Source: DATLGB01 sp035540675
GTDB lineage: Bacteria; Actinomycetota; Thermoleophilia; Solirubrobacterales; Solirubrobacteraceae
NCBI GenBank assembly: GCA_035540675.1
Contig: DATLGB010000095.1
Coordinates: forward strand, 1-9,427
DNA length: 9,427 nt
Direction of reading: 5' to 3'
The notes beneath the pieces are model-generated. The model ran no database searches and was not told the DNA's origin. It was given only the letters and a program-made list of their open reading frames with translations. Shown in pieces: positions 5,371-9,427 of this stretch (its first letter is position 1; every line of letters begins with the position of its first letter). The position numbers and the translations under genes are program-made.

Positions 5371-6258
5371 ATGACGACGGGAAAGCCGAAGCCGCTGGGA
5401 GTGCTGCTGGGGGTCGCGGGCTCCGCGATGCTGGCGCTCGGGATCTACAAGCTCGCCCAGACGGGCAGCTGCGGCGGCGCCGGGCTGCCCCCGTGTCCCA
5501 TCGAGGACATCCCGTACATGCTGCTGATGCCGCTGGGGATCGTCCTCACGGTCGTCGCCGCCTTCCTCGGCGGCGGCTACTACACCTTCACGCTGACCTT
5601 CCTCGCCATCGGCGTCGGCGGGCTGGCCTCGGGCCTCGTCGGCGACGGCGACCTCGCCTTCGCGCTGCTGTTCGGGGGCATCTTCACGATGACCGCCCTG
5701 TCGATGCTGGTCATCGTCCCGGTCATGAAGGCGTTCGGCTCGAACAAGGCGGCCCAGGCCGCGCAGCTCGTGGCGACCGGCGGCCGCGCGATCGGCACGC
5801 TGCTCGACGTCCAGGACACCGGCGTGACGGTCAACAACAATCCGCGCGTGCGCCTGCGGATGCGGATCGAGCCGCAGGACGGCACACCGGCGTTCGAGGG
5901 CGAGAAGACGCTGACGGTGTCCCGCGTCGACCTCCCGCGCGTCGGCGCCAGCTACCCGGTGTGGTACGACCGCGGCGACCACAGCAAGTGGGGCTACGGC
6001 ACGCGCCACGACGCGACGGCGTCCCCCGACGTGAAGGCGCTGTTCGAGGCGGCGCAGGCGGCGTCCGCGCAGGCGGGGGTGGCGTACAACGCGCCGTCGG
6101 CGCCCGCCGCACCGCCCGCCCCCGCGAGCGGCCCGCTCGAGCAGATCGCCCAGCTCAACGAGCTGCGCATGCGCGGGGCGGTCAGCGACGAGGAGTTCGA
6201 GGCCGCGAAGGACCGCCTGCTGGCGCAGCTCGGCGGCGCGGGCGCGCCGAGCGCCTGA
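5371..6258 (+). CDS. Four-TM membrane protein with cytosolic domain and C-terminal SHOCT motif
   Basis: This 295-residue protein has four predicted spans near residues 8-28, 47-68, 70-90 and 93-120. A compact soluble domain follows (about 138-209), including GTLLDVQDTGVTVNNNP and YPVWYDRGDHSKWGYG. Next comes an Ala/Pro-rich linker (about 218-253) and a short helical pair, LEQIAQLNELRMRGAVSDEE-F (256-276, hyphen added), continuing into EAAKDRLLAQL. That ending is a typical SHOCT motif (short C-terminal domain, often on membrane proteins and thought to mediate oligomerisation). The soluble part resembles small beta-rich domains of the DUF3592 kind, which is a loose resemblance only. Cys34 and Cys42 lie in the first loop, which is extracytoplasmic if the N-terminus is inside, and could form a disulfide. 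ATG 5371 is fixed by a promoter 6 bp upstream. The gene is convergent with the ferritin-like gene (9 bp between stops). Function is unknown. Confidence 0.78.
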   Translation: MTTGKPKPLGVLLGVAGSAMLALGIYKLAQTGSCGGAGLPPCPIEDIPYMLLMPLGIVLTVVAAFLGGGYYTFTLTFLAIGVGGLASGLVGDGDLAFALLFGGIFTMTALSMLVIVPVMKAFGSNKAAQAAQLVATGGRAIGTLLDVQDTGVTVNNNPRVRLRMRIEPQDGTPAFEGEKTLTVSRVDLPRVGASYPVWYDRGDHSKWGYGTRHDATASPDVKALFEAAQAASAQAGVAYNAPSAPAAPPAPASGPLEQIAQLNELRMRGAVSDEEFEAAKDRLLAQLGGAGAPSA

Positions 6259-6260
6259 CG

Positions 6261-6276
6261 CGGCCGCTCACGGCCG
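6261..6276. terminator. GC hairpin between convergent genes
   Basis: CGGCCG (6261-6266), loop CTCA, CGGCCG (6271-6276): a perfect 6-bp all-GC stem with a tetraloop, 3 bp past one stop and overlapping the opposite stop (6268-6270). It could serve both strands as a hairpin terminator without a U-tract. It is better placed than the one at 2620, but chance is not excluded. Confidence 0.4.
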
Positions 6277-6714
6277 GCGCGCGGCGCGCCGCAGCCAGTC
6301 GACCTGGTTCTGCTTGCGCATGATCAGGTGCTCGAGCAGGTGCTCGAGCGCCTCGGAGCGCGGCTCCTGACCCGTGTCGGGGATGATGTCGTGCAGGGCC
6401 GCCAGCACTTCGTCCTCCGTCGCGATCAGGTGCTCCAGCGTCGCCTGCGGGTCGCTCGTCCAGGACGAGGCGGCGACCGCGGGCGACGGCTCGCCGCCGA
6501 GCGCCGAGATCTTCTCGACGAGCCGGCGCGCGTCCTCGAGCTCGGCCACCGCGAACGTCCAGAGCCGGTCGGTGAGCCCCTGAACCTCGAGACCGAACAT
6601 GCTGCCGGCCGCGGTCGTGAACTGCAGCACGGAGCGCCGCTGCAGCACGAGCGCGCGGTTGAGACCGTCCAGCACGGCCTCGACGTCCATCGGGTCGGCC
6701 TTCTTCTCGCCCAT
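6268..6714 (-). CDS. Ferritin-like four-helix protein with degenerate metal site
   Basis: The 148-residue all-helical protein reads as a ferritin-like/bacterioferritin-type bundle. Helix 1 is LNRALVLQRRSVLQF (18-32), helix 2 FAVAELEDARRLVEKISALGG (54-74), helix 3 ATLEHLIATEDEVLAAL (91-107) and helix 4 ALEHLLEHLIMRKQNQVDWL (122-141). By my alignment to bacterioferritin ligands Glu18, Glu51/His54, Glu94 and Glu127/His130, the equivalents are Gln25, Glu58/Asp61, Glu94 or Glu100, and Lys134/Gln137. The di-iron centre is therefore probably absent or altered, and an iron-storage call is not justified. ATG 6714 is used; the frame extends to an ATG at 6777, but that would overlap the divergent synthetase gene by ~40 bp. 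No Shine-Dalgarno is present, so the mRNA is probably leaderless. Function is unknown; a structural or stress role is conceivable. Confidence 0.75.
   Translation of the reverse strand: MGEKKADPMDVEAVLDGLNRALVLQRRSVLQFTTAAGSMFGLEVQGLTDRLWTFAVAELEDARRLVEKISALGGEPSPAVAASSWTSDPQATLEHLIATEDEVLAALHDIIPDTGQEPRSEALEHLLEHLIMRKQNQVDWLRRAARRP
6325..6348 (-). repeat. Perfect 12-bp tandem duplication (CTCGAGCACCTG x2)
   Basis: On the coding strand CTCGAGCACCTG is repeated twice in tandem inside the ferritin-like gene, encoding LEHL-LEHL in helix 4. The copies are identical at the DNA level, so they look recently duplicated or maintained. Confidence 0.8.
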
Positions 6715-6720
6715 GGCGCA

Positions 6721-6726
6721 TAGGAT
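6721..6726 (+). promoter_or_regulatory. Candidate -10 (TAGGAT) for acetoacetyl-CoA synthetase
   Basis: TAGGAT is followed by 11 bp and ATG 6738, predicting a leader of only a few nucleotides. It overlaps the in-frame TTG at 6726, making that codon an unlikely start. No -35 is evident. Confidence 0.5.
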
Positions 6727-6727
6727 T
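6722..6727 (-). promoter_or_regulatory. Weak candidate -10 (AATCCT) for the ferritin-like gene
   Basis: On the minus strand AATCCT is followed by 7 bp and ATG 6714, the same distance as for other genes here, but the first T of TANNNT is replaced by A. It almost coincides with the opposite-strand TAGGAT, so the two promoters would share the same bases. Confidence 0.25.
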
Positions 6728-6737
6728 GCCCCGCGCG

Positions 6738-8675
6738 ATGGCCCCGCAATCCGAGCCTCCCGTTCTCTGGCGTCCACCCGCTGACCTGATCGAGCGGGCG
6801 ACCATGACCCGCTTCATGCGCGAGCGCGGGTTCGAGAGCTACGAGGAGCTCTGGCGCTGGTCGGTCGACGACCTCGAAGGGTTCTGGCGCGCACTGTGGG
6901 ACTTCTTCGACGTGCAGGCCGACGGGTCGCCCGGGACGGTCCTCGCGTCGCGCGAGATGCCCGGCGCGCGCTGGTTTCCCGACGTGCGGCTCTCCTACGC
7001 CGAGCACATCTTCCGCGGCCGCCGCGACGCGGACGTGGCGATCCTGCACGCCAGCGAGTCGCGCGAGCTGGGGGAGTGGACGTGGGGCGACCTGCGGCGC
7101 GAGACGGCGCGCATCCGCGCCGGGCTGAAGGCGCGCGGCGTCGGCCGCGGCGACCGCGTGTGCGCGTACCTGCCGAACATCCCGGAGACGATCGCCGCCT
7201 TTCTGGCCACCGCGTCGCTCGGGGCGGTGTGGTCGTCGGCGGCGCCCGAGTTCGGCGTGCAGTCGGTCGTCGACCGCTTCGCGCAGATCGAGCCGAAGGT
7301 GCTGCTGGCCATCGACGGCTACCGCTACGGCGGCCGCGACTTCGACCGCAGCCTGCAGGTCGGCGACATCGCCGCCGCGATCGACGCGCCCGTCGTGAGG
7401 CTCGGCTACCTCGACGGCAGCGGCTGGGAGGACGGGTTCCTCGGCGAGCCGGACGAGCTCGAGTTCGAGCGGGTCCCGTTCGACCACCCGCTGTGGGTGC
7501 TGTTCAGCTCGGGCACCACCGGGCTGCCGAAGGCGATCGTCCACGGCCAGGGCGGGATCCTGCTCGAGCACCTCAAGAAGCTGCACCTGCACGTCGACGC
7601 GCAGGCCGGCGACCGCATCTTCTGGTTCACCACAACGGGCTGGATGATGTGGAACTTCCTCGTCGGCGCGCTGCTGACGCCGGCGGCGATCGTCCTCTAC
7701 GACGGCAACCCCGGCCACCCGACGCTCGACACGCTGTGGGACCTCGCCGAGCGCGCGGGCATCACCTGCTTCGGGACGAGCGCGGCCTTCATCCACTCCT
7801 GCATGAAGGCGGGCGTGGAGCCGGGGTCGGGCCGCGACCTGTCGGCGCTGAAGGCGGTCGGCTCCACCGGCTCGCCGCTGTCGCCGGAGGGCTTCCAGTG
7901 GGTCTACGACCACGTCGGCTCCGACACCTGGCTGTTCTCGACGAGCGGCGGGACGGACGTCTGCAGCGCGTTCGTGGGCGGCACGCCGCTCGTGCCCGTG
8001 TACCTCGGCGAGCTGCAGGCGCGCGCGCTCGGCGCCGACGTGCAGGCGTTCGACGAGCAGGGCGACGCCGTCGTCGACGAGGTCGGCGAGCTCGTGATCA
8101 CGCAGCCGATGCCGTCGATGCCCGTGTTCTTCTGGGGCGACGAGGACGGCAGCCGCTACCGCGAGTCCTACTTCGAGATGTTCCCCGGCGTCTGGCGCCA
8201 CGGCGACTGGATCCGGATCACGCCGCGCGGCAGCGCCGTCATCTACGGGCGCAGCGACTCCACCATCAACCGCGGCGGCGTCCGCATGGGCACCGCGGAG
8301 ATCTACCGAGCGGCGCTCGCGGTGCCCGAGGTCGTCGACGCCCTCGTGGTCGACGTCCCGGCACGGGAGGGCACGGGCGACGCGTGGATGCCGCTGTTCG
8401 TCGTGCTCGCCGACGGCGGCGCGTTGACGGACGAGGTGGTCGCCGGCCTGCGGCGGCGGATCCGCGAGGACTGCTCGCCGCGCCACGTCCCCGACGAGGT
8501 CATCCAGGTGGCGGAGGTGCCGCGCACGCTGTCGGGCAAGGTGCTGGAGGTGCCGGTCAAGAAGGTGCTCATGGGCGGCGACCCGGAGAAGGCGGCCAGC
8601 CGCGACTCGCTCGCCAACCCCGAGGCGTTCGACTGGTTCGTGCGCTTCGCGCGCGAGCGGAGCGGCGCGGGATAG
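6738..8675 (+). CDS. Acetoacetyl-CoA synthetase (acetoacetate-CoA ligase)
   Basis: The enzyme activates acetoacetate with ATP and CoA to acetoacetyl-CoA, AMP and pyrophosphate in the cytosol. The 645-residue protein belongs to the ANL adenylating superfamily and has the usual family length. Visible motifs (numbered from ATG 6738): N-terminal VLWRPPADLIERATMTRFM (9-27); the P-loop-like LFSSGTTGLPKAIVHG (255-270); FTTTGWMMWNF (297-307); FSTSGGTDVCSAFVGG (400-415); HGDWIRI (488-494); YGRSDSTINRGGVRMGTAEI (503-522), the form typical of acetoacetyl-CoA rather than acetyl-CoA synthetases; and the adenylation lysine Lys601 in RTLSGKVLEVPVKK, a likely acetylation site. A TTG at 6726 would add four residues but overlaps the likely -10, so ATG 6738 is preferred. 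The gene is divergent from the ferritin-like gene, with 23 bp between starts. Its product feeds the dehydrogenase encoded 2.4 kb upstream. Confidence 0.92.
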   Translation: MAPQSEPPVLWRPPADLIERATMTRFMRERGFESYEELWRWSVDDLEGFWRALWDFFDVQADGSPGTVLASREMPGARWFPDVRLSYAEHIFRGRRDADVAILHASESRELGEWTWGDLRRETARIRAGLKARGVGRGDRVCAYLPNIPETIAAFLATASLGAVWSSAAPEFGVQSVVDRFAQIEPKVLLAIDGYRYGGRDFDRSLQVGDIAAAIDAPVVRLGYLDGSGWEDGFLGEPDELEFERVPFDHPLWVLFSSGTTGLPKAIVHGQGGILLEHLKKLHLHVDAQAGDRIFWFTTTGWMMWNFLVGALLTPAAIVLYDGNPGHPTLDTLWDLAERAGITCFGTSAAFIHSCMKAGVEPGSGRDLSALKAVGSTGSPLSPEGFQWVYDHVGSDTWLFSTSGGTDVCSAFVGGTPLVPVYLGELQARALGADVQAFDEQGDAVVDEVGELVITQPMPSMPVFFWGDEDGSRYRESYFEMFPGVWRHGDWIRITPRGSAVIYGRSDSTINRGGVRMGTAEIYRAALAVPEVVDALVVDVPAREGTGDAWMPLFVVLADGGALTDEVVAGLRRRIREDCSPRHVPDEVIQVAEVPRTLSGKVLEVPVKKVLMGGDPEKAASRDSLANPEAFDWFVRFARERSGAG

Positions 8676-8678
8676 GGT
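8673..8678 (+). promoter_or_regulatory. Candidate leaderless -10 (TAGGGT) using the synthetase stop codon
   Basis: TAGGGT is followed by 6 bp (GCGGCC) and ATG 8685. Its first three bases are the TAG stop of the acetoacetyl-CoA synthetase gene. No Shine-Dalgarno is present. A -35 is not clear: TTCGCG at 8646-8651 would leave a 21-bp spacer. Confidence 0.55.
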
Positions 8679-8684
8679 GCGGCC

Positions 8685-9427
8685 ATGATCGCGTTCGTCA
8701 CGGGCGCCACCGGCTTCGTCGGCAGCCGGGTCGCGCGCAAGCTCCGCGAGCGCGGCGACGAGGTCGTCTGCCTCGTCCGCTCGCCGCACAAGGCGACCGA
8801 GCTCGAGGCGCTCGGCTGCCGGCTGGTCGAGGGCGACCTGTCCGACCAGGCGAAGATCCGCGCGGCGCTCGGCGGCTGCGACGCCGTCTTCCACCTCGCG
8901 GCCGACTACCGCGTCGGCGTGCGGCCGAGCGAGCACGCCGCCATGCGCGACGCCAACGTCGGCGGCACGCAGCGCGTGATCGACGCCGCGGTCGACGCCG
9001 GCGTGAAGCGGATCGTCTACGTCTCCACGATCGCCGCCTTCGGCAACACGCGCGGCGAGGTGGTCGACGAGAACTACGAGCACCGGGGCGACTCCTACTC
9101 GTCCGAGTACGAGCGCACGAAGGTCGAGGCGCACCGGCTGGCCGGCGAGCGGATCGCGCAGGGCGCGCCGGTGATCATCGTCCAGCCGGGCGGCATCTAC
9201 GGCCCCGGCGACCACTCGGCCGTGGGCGCGCAGATCGAGCAGGCGGCCAAGGGCAAGCTGCCGGCGATGGCGTTCAAGGGCACCGGCCTGAACATGGTGC
9301 ACGTCGACGACGTCGCCGACGGCATCCTGGCCGCCCACGACCGCGGCGAGATCGGCGAGTCCTACGTGCTCGGCGGCGAGATCACCACGCTCGGCCACGT
9401 CGTCGAGACGGCCGCCCGCGTCGCGGG
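8685..9427 (+). CDS. NAD(P)-dependent extended SDR, HpnA/dihydroflavonol-reductase-like (cut at right edge)
   Basis: The open frame runs from ATG 8685 off the window end, giving 247 residues without a stop; the family is usually ~320-340, so the C-terminus is missing. It has the extended SDR Rossmann start VTGATGFVGSRV (5-16), then EGDLSD (49-54), FHLAADYRVG (69-78), and YVSTIAAFG (112-120), with candidate catalytic Ser114/Thr115. The catalytic YERTK follows (Tyr142, Lys146), then VQPGGIYGPGD (166-176) and GLNMVHVDDVADG (201-213). The AADYR and GLNxVHVDDVA segments are especially like the hopanoid-associated epimerase HpnA and dihydroflavonol-4-reductase-like proteins. It probably reduces or epimerises a sugar-nucleotide or small carbonyl, with the substrate unknown. 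No hopanoid genes are visible, so I give no symbol. It starts 9 bp after the synthetase stop with its own candidate -10, so it may be both co-transcribed and separately started. Confidence 0.85.
   Translation, partial: MIAFVTGATGFVGSRVARKLRERGDEVVCLVRSPHKATELEALGCRLVEGDLSDQAKIRAALGGCDAVFHLAADYRVGVRPSEHAAMRDANVGGTQRVIDAAVDAGVKRIVYVSTIAAFGNTRGEVVDENYEHRGDSYSSEYERTKVEAHRLAGERIAQGAPVIIVQPGGIYGPGDHSAVGAQIEQAAKGKLPAMAFKGTGLNMVHVDDVADGILAAHDRGEIGESYVLGGEITTLGHVVETAARVA

Noticed and set aside
4117..6009. 630-codon open frame on the minus strand
   Set aside because: Antisense to the dehydrogenase end and both membrane proteins. Low-complexity Arg/Gly/His/Gln composition and no motif.
6281..6292. 12-bp palindrome GCGGCGCGCCGC
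   Set aside because: It encodes Arg/Ala codons at the end of the ferritin-like protein, and GC-only palindromes are expected here; not treated as a regulatory site.
6715..6777. Longer ferritin-like start at ATG 6777
   Set aside because: It would overlap the divergent synthetase gene by ~40 bp and add residues unlike the helical domain. ATG 6714 sits at the usual promoter distance.
6426..9398. 990-codon open frame on the minus strand
   Set aside because: It is antisense to the well-identified synthetase and SDR genes. The translation is Arg/Ala/His/Asp-rich with no domain, as expected of a mirror frame in very GC-rich DNA.

Overview
The window is very GC-rich, with G or C at nearly every third codon position. 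Its genes are tightly packed with short gaps on both strands, and it carries an F420-biosynthesis gene (cofD/fbiA type). Together these point to an actinobacterium. The protein flavour (a FlK-like thioesterase, an AbiEi-type winged-helix protein, SHOCT and ferritin-like proteins) suggests Thermoleophilia/Solirubrobacterales. That placement is an inference from protein character, not a database result. I see no mobile element, CRISPR array, tRNA or rRNA.

Layout, left to right: (1) the N-terminal part of an AbiEi-antitoxin-like winged-helix protein on the minus strand, running off the left edge; (2) cofD, minus; (3) a divergent two-gene unit, a FlK-like hotdog thioesterase overlapping by ATGA with a hydroxymethylglutaryl-CoA lyase, plus; (4) a crotonase-family enoyl-CoA hydratase/isomerase, minus, convergent with the lyase; (5) a 3-hydroxybutyryl-CoA dehydrogenase, plus, divergent from the crotonase, followed 4 bp later by a roughly 10-TM unknown membrane protein; (6) a four-TM protein with a C-terminal SHOCT helix pair, plus; (7) a small ferritin-like helical protein, minus, convergent with it; (8) acetoacetyl-CoA synthetase, plus, divergent from the ferritin-like gene; (9) an extended short-chain dehydrogenase (HpnA-like), plus, cut by the right edge.

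Metabolic theme: four enzymes, spread over several transcription units, connect at acetoacetate/acetoacetyl-CoA. HMG-CoA lyase makes acetoacetate and acetyl-CoA; the synthetase activates acetoacetate; the dehydrogenase interconverts acetoacetyl-CoA and 3-hydroxybutyryl-CoA; and the crotonase could interconvert 3-hydroxybutyryl-CoA and crotonyl-CoA. This fits the lower end of leucine/ketone-body/short-chain acyl-CoA metabolism. No thiolase or CoA-transferase is visible here.

The most distinctive non-coding signal is a recurring TAGNNT hexamer 6-7 bp before start codons (11 bp in one case) with no Shine-Dalgarno sequence, as expected of -10 elements driving leaderless mRNAs. The plus strand has only seven TAG trinucleotides, and five of them are in such hexamers. 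The arrangement decides several start codons and produces back-to-back or overlapping divergent promoters. In one case the stop codon of one gene is also the -10 of the next.
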